64,000 nucleotides of DNA, from contig JABYQQ010000028.1 of assembly GCA_022605405.1 (NCBI GenBank), positions 372,001-436,000 on the forward strand, in the 5' to 3' direction. This document shows positions 12,908 to 23,076 of the stretch, piece by piece; positions within the stretch are counted from its first letter, which is position 1, and each line of letters begins with the position of its first letter. Origin of the DNA: Earliella scabrosa (lineage: Eukaryota > Basidiomycota > Agaricomycetes > Polyporales > Polyporaceae). A model generated the notes under the pieces. That model ran no database searches and was not told the DNA's origin. It saw only the letters and a list, made by a program, of their open reading frames with translations. A program made the translations under genes and the position numbers.

Positions 12908-14305
12908 ATGACCCTCTCGCGACGCCTCGCATTACTGGCCTCGGCGGTGCCCGCCGCCCTCGCAGCCACGAGCGGCACCTTCACCGCGCTCTCGTTCAAT
13001 GTCGCCGGCCTGCCCGCGATCCTGCAGGACAACAGCGTGCCGGGAGACAAGACGGAAAACACGGCCTCGATCGGGACCAAGTTCGCGCAGGGCGGGTACG
13101 ACATCATCCACGTCCAGGAGGACTTCAACTACCACGCGACGCTGTACGCGCACGACACCCACCCGTTCCGGACGCCGACGAGCGGGGGCGTGCCGTTCGG
13201 ATCGGGCTTGAACACGCTGTCGAACTTTGAGTGGGTGGACTTTGCGAGGGTGCGGTGGGCGAGGTGCTCCAATGCGTCCGGCGCAGACTGCTTGACCCCG
13301 AAGGGCTTCACGTTCATGCGCGTGAAGGTCGACGAGGGCGTCTGGATCGACTGCTACAATCTGCACACTGATGCTGGGTACGTGCGAAGCCCCCCTCTGT
13401 CTTAACATCTACGTTGGAAACAGCGGACGTTGATGATTGCTCTCAGGACCGAGACCGACGACCAGACGGCCCGCAGGTCGAACATCCAGCAGGTCGCCGA
13501 CTACATCGACACCTGGTCCGTCGGCAACCCCGTCCTCGTCTTCGGCGACACCAACAGCCGCTACACCCGCGCGCTCGACAACATCGCCACCTTCACCACC
13601 CAAAACGCGCTCACCGACGCCTGGGTAGAGCTCGTGCACGGCGGCACCCCACCCGCCGTCGAGTCCGTCTGCGCGAACCCGTCCACGACGCCCTCGTGCG
13701 AGACCGTCGACAAGCTCTTCTACCGCGGCAGCCCGCTCCTCAACCTCACCGCGACCTCGTTTGCGTACGCCTCCACCGACTTCCTCCAGCCCAACGGCGC
13801 GATCCTCTCCGACCACAACCCGATCCGCGTCGCCTTCGCCTGGGCGCGCGCCCCCGCGCTCCGCGCCTCCGACTTCTTCGGCGGGCCGCACGGGACGTGG
13901 TTCTCGGACGTGCCCGCGCTCCCCGCCGCGCCCTCGCCGTTCGGTGCGACGCTCACCCTGCGCGGCGGCGCGCGCGTCGACGGGCTCGGCATCGTGCTCG
14001 CGAGTTCCTCGTCTCCTGCGTCGCAGCACGGCGGTACGGGCGGCACCGCGTCGACGCTCGCGCTCGCGGCGGACGAGGTGGTAGACAGCGTGAGGCTGTG
14101 CCAGGGCAAGCACAACGACAAGACGCGCATCTTCTTCTTTGAGGCGACGACCAGCAAGGGACGCACCGCGAGCACGGGGAAGGCGACGGAGGACTGCGTC
14201 ACGTTTGCCGCACCGGAGGCGGGTGGCTGGGGCCTTGTGGGCTTCATGGGCCAGGATGGGGACGAGATTGACCAGCTGGCGCTGCTGTGGGCGCCGACGG
14301 TGTAG
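12908..14305 (+). CDS. Secreted EEP phosphatase-like enzyme with C-terminal jacalin-like domain
   Basis: Two exons, 12908-13377 and 13447-14305, encode 442 residues. A signal peptide (RRLALLASAVPAALA) leads into an EEP domain with FTALSFNVAGLP, HVQEDFNYH (metal-binding Glu), DCYNLHTDAG, NPVLVFGDTNSRYT and LSDHNPIRVAF. These fit the EEP fold shared by sphingomyelinases, DNase I and inositol phosphatases. After about residue 310 the sequence changes to a Gly-rich beta pattern (GGARVDGLGIVL, GGTGGTASTLALAADE, VGFMGQDGDEIDQLALLW) that resembles a jacalin-like prism domain. Next to a free-standing jacalin lectin gene, this suggests an extracellular enzyme targeted by a lectin module. Exon 2 has a decayed copy at 54.0-54.8 kb. 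Family is well supported; the substrate (phospholipid, nucleic acid or inositol phosphate) is open. Confidence 0.87.
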
Positions 14306-14511
14306 AAGGACGAAGTCGGGAATGTGCTGACATTAGGTCGTCTTGTCATTGACCTCATGCGTCGTAGTCGGTGATGCATCGATGACACTCTGCCCTTTCG
14401 CGTTCATTGATACATCGCATACAAATTGCCAGGAAACGACGACGACTTTACATGATGCAGAACCGATCCTTGCCAAGCTTCCGATAACCACCACCTCGTA
14501 CGAACTTCGAT

Positions 14512-15183
14512 GCAAAATGGTCACATGTCCCACGACTTCGCATTTCTGTCCCTGTGGATTGGACATTTGCCCGCCCTACCTAGGGTTCCCTCTCCGTCGC
14601 ACCGATCTTCCCCAGATTTTGTATCATGATATGGACAGGCCTTCTCTTCCTTGGAAAATTATTTTCTGGCTCTCAACTTGCGTCGTTCTCTCGGTATCGT
14701 TGCAAAAATCCAGCGTGGTCCAGGAGCGCTTCAGCCCCTCCTACCGAATTTAGTGTTGCCTGAACTTGCCGAGCGATGGCGCTTCTCTCCTCCATCCCGA
14801 GATCTAAGCGCCTATAAACTGGTGGTACTTTGACGGGCTTGCTGCACCAACATTCCGGACTCTTTCCTTGCTATGGATATTTTTCTGTATGTCCTGAAAG
14901 CATCCGGAGCTCAAACTCTCTTTCTCGAGATGGATCCATGCAGTGGTTATAGAAACATAGGTAGGGCGGACAGAAATCTCATTTACAACGGACAGAAAAG
15001 CGCCGGGGCACGGGCGGGAATGTTGAAGTAGGCGGGCTGTATTGTGTTGATGAGCTGGCAGTTTTCTTATGATCCGAGGACATGATTCTTATTCCGCGGG
15101 GGGCAACAATCTTATCCCAAGCCAGCAGTAATCCCATCCCCGGGGACAGAATTTCGAAGTCGTGGGACAAGTGGACCCCTTGC
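14512..15183. mobile_element. Non-autonomous MULE-like DNA transposon (672 bp)
   Basis: It is flanked by perfect 9-bp direct repeats AACTTCGAT (14503-14511 and 15184-15192). Its ends are inverted: the first 51 bases match the reverse complement of the last 51 at 40 positions, with a shared core GTCCCACGACTTCG. The paralogous copy B carries a single AACTTCGAT (about 55012-55020) with no insert, so this is a true insertion with a visible empty site. A 9-bp duplication with long terminal inverted repeats fits the Mutator-like (MULE) superfamily. There is no transposase, so it depends on an enzyme encoded elsewhere. A second inverted pair (GCCCGCCCTACCTA at about 14570 and its complement at about 14960) lies inside. 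Confidence 0.85.
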
Positions 15184-15258
15184 AACTTCGATCCTCACTC
15201 CCATTCCGCCATGTTGAAGACGGAAGATCATTGTGTGCAAACGGAGCTCAGCCCCGTT

Positions 15259-16170
15259 CTAGTTCTCGCTCTTGACGAAGAACAGACCGCTAAGCCCGAC
15301 TGCACAGGGAACATGAGCCATGCAGGCCGTGTCAGGGACATGTCACATGCACTTACGGGCGGGAATGTCCCGGGCGAAGCCGCCGAACGCCATCACGTCG
15401 GAGCTGTAGAACAGGGTGCCCTCGTTGCTCTTGTTGCCGTTCCCGAATGGCTGAAAGGCATATCATGAGCGTGGAGAGCTCCGGCGCGTGCGTCTGAGAG
15501 GAAGGGGGCAGGGTGACACTCACGCCTGCGGTACGAAGGGTCCCGGTCGCCTTGTTGTAGATGGCGAAGTTGAGTTCGTTGATCAGGTCGCGCTTGTATG
15601 CCGTCTGGGGTCCGGCGCGACCGAACACCCCGACGAGGACCTCGTTAGCTGCGGCGCAATTCATGGTTATTCCCAAATGATGTTAGCAGTACATGACTCG
15701 GAGGAGCACACACGTACCGTCGAAGGTAACCGTTGAGGTGGGCTTGGGGGCCTGGGTGCCGTGCTGGATGGTCGTGGTGCCACCATTGGAAAGCTTGTAC
15801 GTGACCTGGAAGCCATCGACCTGCACAGGACAAGGCAAAGATGAGAGGAAGCAGATGTAAACTCAAGCATGGTCGCGTACCACCCAGCCATGATACAGGA
15901 TGATCTCGTTGATGGGGTGCGCGGTGTCGATTTGATTCTTGGCTGAGTAGCAATCAGCATGAATGAAGTCGTATGGGCGGGGCATTTGCACGTACCAGCG
16001 TCGCTGATGAGGAAGTTACCTGGGGGCACGACACTGTCAGCGCACCGGACAAGAGAATGTCGGCATCGGTTCAGCTTACCATCCCCCTTGAGGATGTAGA
16101 TATCGTTGAAGAGGGTGCCATCCTGGCCACCAACGAGGGCAGTGGTCTCGTATGAAGGAACAGTCGACAT
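15259..16170 (-). CDS. Jacalin-like lectin (copy A)
   Basis: Seven exons (16170-16080, 16019-15996, 15942-15881, 15820-15718, 15648-15524, 15450-15357, 15299-15259) join in frame to 179 residues with no signal peptide. The pattern is that of a single jacalin-related beta-prism domain: an initial GGQDGTLFNDI, HPINEIILYHGWVVDGFQVT, a Gly/Thr-rich strand, ANEVLVGVFGRAG, INELNFAIYNKATGTLRTAG, and the closing SSDVMAFGGFARDIPALGLS. Jacalin-type lectins bind glycans, and fungal members are often cytosolic and thought to act in defence or in binding cell-wall sugars. A TATA-like element lies about 100 bp upstream. A paralogue sits at 55086-55982. The neighbouring EEP gene carries a related C-terminal domain. 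Family confidence is good; the sugar specificity is unknown. Confidence 0.85.
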
Positions 16171-16270
16171 TGTTGTGCTGAGGAGTGGCAGTTGGAGCAA
16201 GTGGCGATTTGCACAGAGAGAGAGAGAGCTGTGGTGTATGCTGCAGCTAACTCCACTGGTTCGACGTGGG

Positions 16271-16280
16271 TTTTATATAT
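16271..16280 (-). promoter_or_regulatory. TATA-like box of lectin copy A
   Basis: Read on the minus strand this is ATATATAAAA, about 100 bp before the lectin ATG. The paralogous promoter keeps a related TATAAAG at about 56072-56078. A short GA run separates it from the start in both copies. Confidence 0.5.
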
Positions 16281-16369
16281 GGCTGACCCATTGAAAATGC
16301 GCCCAGACGGCGTGTGTGACGTTGGAATGCCTGGTGACCGTCATCCACGTCCTGGTGTAATACAGTCAC

Positions 16370-16800
16370 TTCGAGACTGCTGGAAACGCTGACTTGATGT
16401 CCAGAAACACGACACGCATCCTTCACTTCACCGCTCCTTGATGTCTTGACTACCCGGACTCGGCCCCGGCTGGATGCAGCTAGCGTTTGAAGATCTGGCC
16501 AGCTCCGAGTCTTGCATGTGCATAGACAACCTGCACATGGAAGGTGTCCCAGAGGAATTTTTTGGTTGGCTGAGAGTCAATCTCCAAGGCCGTAAGTTCC
16601 GTCATACTCCACGCGTTCCATGATTCTGCTTGACGGCGCAGACCTCCAGAACGGAGAGACAACAGCAGGCCCGATGGACGATGTAGCACCGGCAAGACTT
16701 TTCCGGAGTGCCGCAGGAAGGTTCGACAGTTCGTGGATTTGGAGCGACAAGGATGCGCATTTTCTGTACAAGTTTGGTCTTCTCAACCGCAAGTAGTGGA
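16370..16800. pseudogene. LINE reverse-transcriptase relic, rearranged
   Basis: Fragments of a non-LTR reverse transcriptase are readable. The segment DNLHMEGVPEEFFGWL lies on the plus strand at about 16527-16580. The preceding FLDIK..AFP portion lies on the minus strand (about 16375-16410), so part of the relic has been inverted. The corresponding relic in copy B is contiguous. Confidence 0.6.
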
Positions 16801-17393
16801 GCTGCTCACCTCTTCGAGTTCACTTCGCATTCCAGTTCACAAGGCAGACGGTCGACTAACCGCCGGCCTAGGTGATTCGACGTCATATGACAACACCAAT
16901 ATTCATCCGTCCCATCCCCTACCCATCATCCAACCTACGTGTACAGTATATCCTTGTGCAGCAAGATTTCCCTGCTATTATTTTGAAGTCATCTTCCAGG
17001 ATCTGAGCTCTAAGCAGGGCCAACAAGAAAGGACTCCACGACCGAGTCAGGAAAGCCACCGCCACCTTCGGCTGATGGCGGAGACCGCTCGCGTGACGTC
17101 GGAGACCGCTTGCGTGACGTCGGAGCTGTCAGAGAAGTGCGCTGGCAGGTCGCGCGTCCGGCCTCGCGCTTCTTCCGGGCGGTCTACAGTCCTTTGGACT
17201 GGGGCCACAGTTTTGTCACGCTCGTATAGGGGGGAGGAGGAGGAGGGAGCTACGGTCCCGATCGTCTCGAAAAGGAGCGTGACACCGAATTCGGAAGGGA
17301 GTGACATGACGAGCGCTCCGCCGCTCGCCCGCGCCGCGTGCACGTTGAGCGCGCGAACTCTCCAGCCGAGGACTCACTGCATGTCGGAGGTCT
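16801..17393. other. Unique flank left of the giant element
   Basis: No gene is supported. A tandem repeat of about 23 bp containing GTGACGTCGGAGACCGC occurs at about 17078-17122. The last three bases before the element are TCT, matching the three bases after its right end. Confidence 0.5.
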
Positions 17394-17879
17394 CACGACG
17401 GGCAGCGCCCCGTGTCTGGTACTTGTGATATAGGCAGGAAATCGGTGGGGGATCTATAATATCCTATTGTTGCCCGACTCTTGCCTCCCGACACGGATAT
17501 TTGAGCTGTCCAGCCTGTGACCTACCTATTTCCTGGGGTCGGGGCGGGGTGAAATGGTGCCAAAGCGGGGAAAAGGTGGGAAACAGATTGGCGAGGAAAG
17601 AGGACACGTGTTTTTGCCGATTCAGGAAATAGGAGCGCCAGTGGCGAAATTTGTTGTATACCCGTTCAATGTCCAATGTATTTCCTGTCTATCACTGCAT
17701 GCAAAGACACGTAAACTGGCTCGGCAAAGGGACACATAGGGTGGTCCCGGATGCCGATATTCCATGTGCAGTCGTCGTTTCCGAGACTAGGAAATAGGTG
17801 AGCCACATCCACAGGACATCTTTCATCGACCATTCATAGGAAAAACATAGGTTATGTAACACTGCGGCAAGCAGGAGCT

Positions 17880-18330
17880 CTCACCAGAGCTCCTGCGTAG
17901 CGCTCCCGCCAAGAGCTCAAAGCTCGCGCCAATGGGCTCTCGAGTCGCGCATCCGAGCTCTCGAGTCGCGCCAATGGGCTCTCCGGTCGCGCCCCCGAGC
18001 TCTCCGGTCGCGCCCCCGAGCTCTCCGGTCGCGCCCCCGAGCTCTCCGGTCGCGCCCCCGAGCTCTCAAGTCGCGCCCCCGAGCTCTCAAGTCGCGCCCC
18101 CGAGCTCTCAAGGTCGCGCCCCCGAGCTCCCAAGGTCGCGCTCCCGAGCTCTCAAGGTCGCGCTCCCGAGCTCTCAAGGTCGCGCTCCCGAGCTCTCAAG
18201 GTCGCGCTCCCTGTCTCCCAGATCGGGCTCCCCAAGCCTCCCAAGTCGCGCTCCTGGGCGCTCCCATCTCGCGCTCCCATCTCGCGCTCACCCAGGCTCC
18301 CATTTCGCGCTCCCGGAAGCTCCACAGCTC
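17880..18330 (+). repeat. 21-bp subterminal tandem repeats, left
   Basis: About twenty head-to-tail variants of GAGCTC followed by TCCGGTCGCGCCCCC, TCAAGTCGCGCCCCC or TCAAGGTCGCGCTCC. Each unit holds a SacI-like GAGCTC core and a GTCGCGC core. Subterminal repeats of this kind bind transposition proteins in CACTA elements, and that role is inferred here. Confidence 0.85.
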
Positions 18331-18707
18331 CGTCGCCGCTCAGCACATGGGCAATGCTCGCTATTCTCAGAGCGCATCTACATCACCGACAGCCTCCCGC
18401 TGACTCGAATACCAGCCTTCCACTCACACCGACGATCTCAGGTACCGACTCGCGACCTCCTTCCCTCCCCGACTCCGGCTACCGACCCCACCCGCGCAAT
18501 TGCGTTTCAGTCTCCACGACTCCCGACAACCTCAGCGACCGTCCCCCGCTCACTCGGAGCTCTGTCTCTCTTGTGCCGCCCTCGTGGGGCCTGCGCTGCT
18601 ATCACAGTGCGCCGGAGCTATGTCGCTCATATGCTGTCGTCATGCGCAAGCTGCTAGCTTCTCACCCTGTGTGAGCATAAAGGATGCGTGATGCTTTCGA
18701 CCTCGAC

Positions 18708-18998
18708 CGCTACCGACGACCTCGGCTACCGACCGCCAGCCGCGCAAGGTGCTTTCAACCTGAGCCTCCTCGGCTCCTGGCGACTCTCCGCTCACACGGG
18801 CACCGACTCCACCGGCACAAATGCGTTTCAACCTCCACGACTCGGACTCCCGACGACCCAGCGACAACCTCAGCGACTGTCCGCTGCCCGCTGACTCGGC
18901 TACCCACCCCCGCATACTCTCCCGCCAACGAGCTCCGTCGCTCCTGTTTGTGGCGTCGTGGGTCTGCGCTGCTCAGCGCTAGGGCGCAGTACCCCGGA
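18708..18998 (+). repeat. Internal duplication in left TIR, unit 1
   Basis: About 290 bp (ACCGACGACCTCGGCTACCG through CAGCGCTAGGGCGCAG) is repeated in direct orientation at 19340-19628 with moderate divergence. The same pair exists, mirrored, in the right TIR. Confidence 0.75.
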
Positions 18999-19339
18999 GC
19001 TCTGTCGCTCGTGTGCAGTAGCGAAGAGTGCATGCGCAGACCTCGCTCAGGCTCGCTCGCCTCCGAGGGGGCGGAGAGCGGACGCTCAGCACATGAGCGT
19101 TGAAACCTCCCGCAGCTGGACTCGACTAACGGCCTCCCACTCACACAGCTACCGACGATATCAACTATCGACGACCTCCGTCCCCTTTCGCTCACACGGC
19201 TATTCGTCAACCGCACAAGGCCATTCAACAGCCATGGCTGACGGCGCCTTTGTCTACCGACAACCTCGTTGACCGTCCGCTGCCCTCTCCGCTGACACGG
19301 CTGCCGCCTCCCGTTCACTGGGCTACCCACTGTCACCCC

Positions 19340-19628
19340 CCGTGGCTACCGACGACCTCGGCTACCGACCGCCACCCCGAAAGGTGCTTTCAACCTGTGC
19401 CGCCTCGGCTCCCGGCGACTCTCCGCTCACACGGGCACCGACTCCACCAGCACAAATATGTTTCAACCTCCACGACTCGGACTCCCGACGACCCAGCGAC
19501 AACCTCAGCGACTGTCCGCTGCCCGCTGACTCGGCTACCCACCCTCGCATACTCACTCTCCAACGAGCTCGCTCCATCGCTCCTGTGTTTGACGTCGTGG
19601 GTCTGCGCTGCTCAGCGCTAGGGCGCAG
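19340..19628 (+). repeat. Internal duplication in left TIR, unit 2
   Basis: Second copy of the unit at 18708-18998. The two units differ from each other far more than the two TIRs differ. The internal duplication is therefore older than the event that made the TIRs identical. Confidence 0.75.
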
Positions 19629-19883
19629 CTCTGTCGCTCGTGTGCAGTAGCGAAGAGTGCATGCGCTCTCCCTCCTCGAGGGCTAGCGGCTGCTTAGCAC
19701 ATTGGCGTCATTCCATCACTTCTATCATTTCCGCTAGTCGGTTTAGTTCATGTATGAGAGTCATGACTTATACATAGATGTAACGAGCTATACCGCACAT
19801 CGTATGTTACGCCGCTGTACAACGTGCTTGTCCGCCAAGCCATCCCCCCTGACACTGTATTTATCGAGTCCACCGCAACCAGC

Positions 19884-22687
19884 CTACTCCACATCCGCGT
19901 CGTCTTCCATGTCATCGTCTCCCTCTTCCTCGTCGTCCTCTAAGTCGCTCTCATGAAGGTCGTTCAAGTTCCCCGGTCTGGTGTACTTCGGCAGAGTGAA
20001 ATCATAGTCTTCGTCAATGATTTGCAGCTGTTCACGAACATGCTCCTTGAGCGACCGCAACCACCCGGGGTTGTAACAGTTCCTCCAGAGCCCGGTGGGT
20101 GCGGGCGAGTTGATGACACGAGGCTTGGCAAGCGCGATGCGGACGCGCGGCGTATTTCCACCCTGTAGCCTGTCGCCGACCTTCAGCTGCCAGTCCTCGA
20201 TGTGCCATTCGTCGAGCATGCGGACGAAGGCCTTGAACTCGTCGCTCTGCCACGCCGCCTCCACGATATGGTAAGACCTAGGATGCTGCTGACGGTCATC
20301 CTCGACGCCTTTCACGACCGCTTCGTCGCCGCTCATATGACGTCCGGCCAGCATGTCGAAGAGAATCTTGTGCCGAGCTAGTTCGTGCATATCAATAACC
20401 TTTTTGCGGATCTTGTAGGTCTGTAGGCCGGTGAGGATCGTCTTGGCTATATTGTGATATCGACCGGCTTACCGTGTTTCGCCGCGCACTAAACCGCTTA
20501 CGCAGGCGCACCTCCTTCTCGCGTTGCGCAGTCGCTTCCGTGTCAGGCTGACTGTGCCGTTTGTACTCGCTGCGCAGGTAGTCGATGTGGCTCTTCAACA
20601 CGCGGGCTAGCACCGTTCTCGTCAGAAGACGCGGAGGCACGGGAGGGTCGTTGTAGTCGCCACCACGGTGCAAGTCGATGAACCTATCAAGGATGAACGT
20701 CTCGGCCTCGCGATTGTAGGAGCAGGTTTTCCAGCCCCTTGTGAAGTCGATGGAGAAGTTCTCCAAGGTGAAGTAAGGACCATGATGACTCTCGTACGCC
20801 GCGAGCTGTGCGGCGGTGAGCGCGGGATGTTTGGCTGGCAATTGCTTCAGGTTCTTCAGCTTCAGTAGCTTGGTATCGACGAGGTCACGGAAGAAGGCCT
20901 GCAGAAGGTACGTCAGGAACTGTCTCGCGAGATTCGCTTCCAGCTGCACTCACAGCAAGAGCATTGATGTGGGGTTTATCGAGCTCCTTCTGCCGCTCGA
21001 TCTCTTCAGCAAGCCTGCGTGCGTTCTCCGCATCCTCGTCTTCTTCCGGGTCCCGTGGAGCACGCGTGGACGTGGGCTTACGAGGCTGATTACGGCTCGA
21101 GCGCTGTGGGGTTTTGCCCTTTGAACCATTGCCGGCGCGGCGGCGTCCCTCGGCCATCTCGGTTAGGAGGGTTCTATCCAGAGAGTCAGAATAACGCGGC
21201 AAGTGTATACATGCGCATAAGACGTACTCGATCCTCTCAAAGCGTTCATCCGTTCGGTGCGCAGCATCAAGTAGCATCACTCCGATGCTGTTAGGGCCCG
21301 AGGGAACGTGCTCGTGCATAGGTTGCATTGACGGGCCTTGCGTATACTTGCCTCCCTGTGAATTCAAGTGGTGAGTCCCCGTAATGAAATGATACGGAGA
21401 TGCAACATTACCTGCGACCCAGCATAGTTCGGAACTCTACTCTCCGCCGGCGGATTGTTCCTCGGAATCTGATCATCCTCCTTGAGATATCGTCAGCCAA
21501 TACAAGTACACGACGATGAAAAACAACACACCATTTCGTCGTCCGCATCTTCAACATATGGAGTGCGAGTGCGTTGTTGCCCACTTGCCGTTCCATGAGG
21601 TTGGCGCGCAGTCGTGGGAGGCGGAGCGGGCGCATGGCGCTTCGGAGGAGAGCTGGGGGAGGTAGAGGGTCTCTTGCGCGACTTCGTTGACGGCGTAGAC
21701 TGTAGGTGGTTAGACTAGGTCGAGCATGATATAACAATGAATACGTACTGCCTCGGGTTGATTAACATTCGTGCCATTGTGATCTGGAGTCTGGGAAGGG
21801 GCATAGAATCCAAGCAAACGACGTCGGTCGTCCTCAGGCAGCGCTTGCCAGACGGCCAATGCCTCAGCTTCCCCCTGCACAAGAGTCGATCAACATCCGT
21901 CATGCGCCAAAGATCGACAAGCACGCACCCCTTCGGCTTGGAAAGTAGCCACAAATGCAGCTGGGGGGAGCACTTCTGGTCGATCGGTAGCTGGCTGAGC
22001 CGACGTCGTTTGCGCGGAACGCTGAGGGTGCGAGTTCGTGGAAGAAGGTTCGTGAGGCCGTTTTGTTCGGGGCACTTGAGCATGCGTATTGTCTGCGTAT
22101 GGACGATTTTCGCCAGTATATGGGCCAGGATGCGGTCGGGCGGGCTGTGCAGGACCCTGAGTGTGTTGTGCGCCGCCTTGTGGTGTGAACGCGAACTGAC
22201 GAGGAGGAGCGGGCATAGGCACGTTGGCACCAGGTGGTGGACCGTACATCTGTGCTGGAGTGTAGGCGTATGAAGAGGGCATCCCTTGACCGTTATGACC
22301 CCGCCTCGGACTGGGAGCTCCCGGCGTAGGGAGATTCATGTAGTTCCAGTCAAATCGACCTTCCGACCTCTGACCTGGGAACGGCTCGCCTTGAGGCTGC
22401 ATCCTGCGGGGCGCGACGGAGTGCGGAGTGCGGCCGACACCTCCAGTAGGCCGTCCATATTCGAAATCGAACTGGGACTGCTGAGGGGGTAATGGGGTGG
22501 TTCGCCGAACGTACTGGGAGAAGTTTGGGTATTGTTCGTTCGCTGGTGGGGAGTAGGTGTCCTGCTGAGGGTATGTGCCATCTGACGGCATACGTGTGTC
22601 GAACTGGTAGCGTTCCGGATGATCCTGGGGAAGCATCGACGGTCCAGCCGTCGTCGGGTAGGGACCAGCAGGGTATCGCTGGTCCAT
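19884..22687 (-). CDS. Cargo protein 1: Pro-rich, unknown function
   Basis: Early exons join cleanly: 22687-21929, 21874-21749, 21699-21532, 21480-21412, 21355-21228 and 21173 to about 20960. Two further coding blocks follow at about 20943-20476 and 20430-19884. The first 250 residues are Pro/Gln/Tyr-rich and disordered. A short helical patch (EAEALAVWQALPEDDRRRLL) follows, then a basic linker (SRKRPSTSPSSPPKR) and a charged coiled-coil-like helix (ENARRLAEEIERQKELDK). The folded C-terminal half contains GPYFTLENFSIDFTRGWKTC and PPRLLTRTVLARVLKSHIDY, and the end is very acidic. I recognise no domain. The join near 20945 is unclear (only a 10-base gap fits), so a frameshift or unusual splice is possible. 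A 5'-leader intron appears to end at about 22693. Confidence 0.65.
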
Positions 22688-23076
22688 GTCGCACTCTGAA
22701 ATCGAGATCAGGATTCGCTAGGCATACTGGAGGGATCGCATAGCGACTCACGATGCCGGGTGGTCTCTCTGGATAGGGTTGCGTGCCACACGAAGATGGA
22801 GTGTTAGGATGCGGAAAGTAGAGGACGAATATCGAGGGCGGCAGGCACCACGCATGTGCCTATAACTCGCCGAGCAGATCTCCAGTGCAGTAAAGGCGCA
22901 TTTCTCGTGCTATGTGTACGCGAGATTGTAAAGACGGTTCGATTAAAAGGACCGCCACTTAGTACATAACAAAGGACATCGGGTACACATTGTAGGCGCA
23001 ATCGTAGTTCAGCCTACAACAGATGACATCAGCCCATGCACATATGCGACCGCTGGGGAACTGAATGCGCTCACAG

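Larger units (their letters stand above)
13427..16800 (+). repeat. Segmental duplication, copy A
   Basis: This stretch, from intron 1 of the EEP-jacalin gene through the lectin gene into LINE remnants, is repeated in the same orientation at about 53970-56700. Copy A contains the 672-bp transposon that copy B lacks. It also contains a small inversion in the LINE remnant. The two copies flank the 35-kb element. Confidence 0.85.
17394..19698 (+). repeat. Left terminal inverted repeat (2,305 bp)
   Basis: Every position p corresponds to 69957-p in the right repeat without an indel. The single difference I noticed is T at 19457 against the complement of G at 50500. The outer 500 bp is unique-looking. 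The inner part has 21-bp tandem repeats and an internal duplication. Long open frames here are by-products of the repeats and are not annotated as genes. Confidence 0.95.

Noticed and set aside
17880..18330. Possible CRISPR-like array
   Set aside because: Units are head-to-tail with no unique spacers and the genome is eukaryotic. It is a tandem satellite.
17932..18657. Long open frames in both TIRs (Ser/Pro/Val repeats, up to 241 codons)
   Set aside because: They are produced by the 21-bp tandem repeat, which is a multiple of three. They have no domain, and both strands are open at once. They are treated as repeat DNA.
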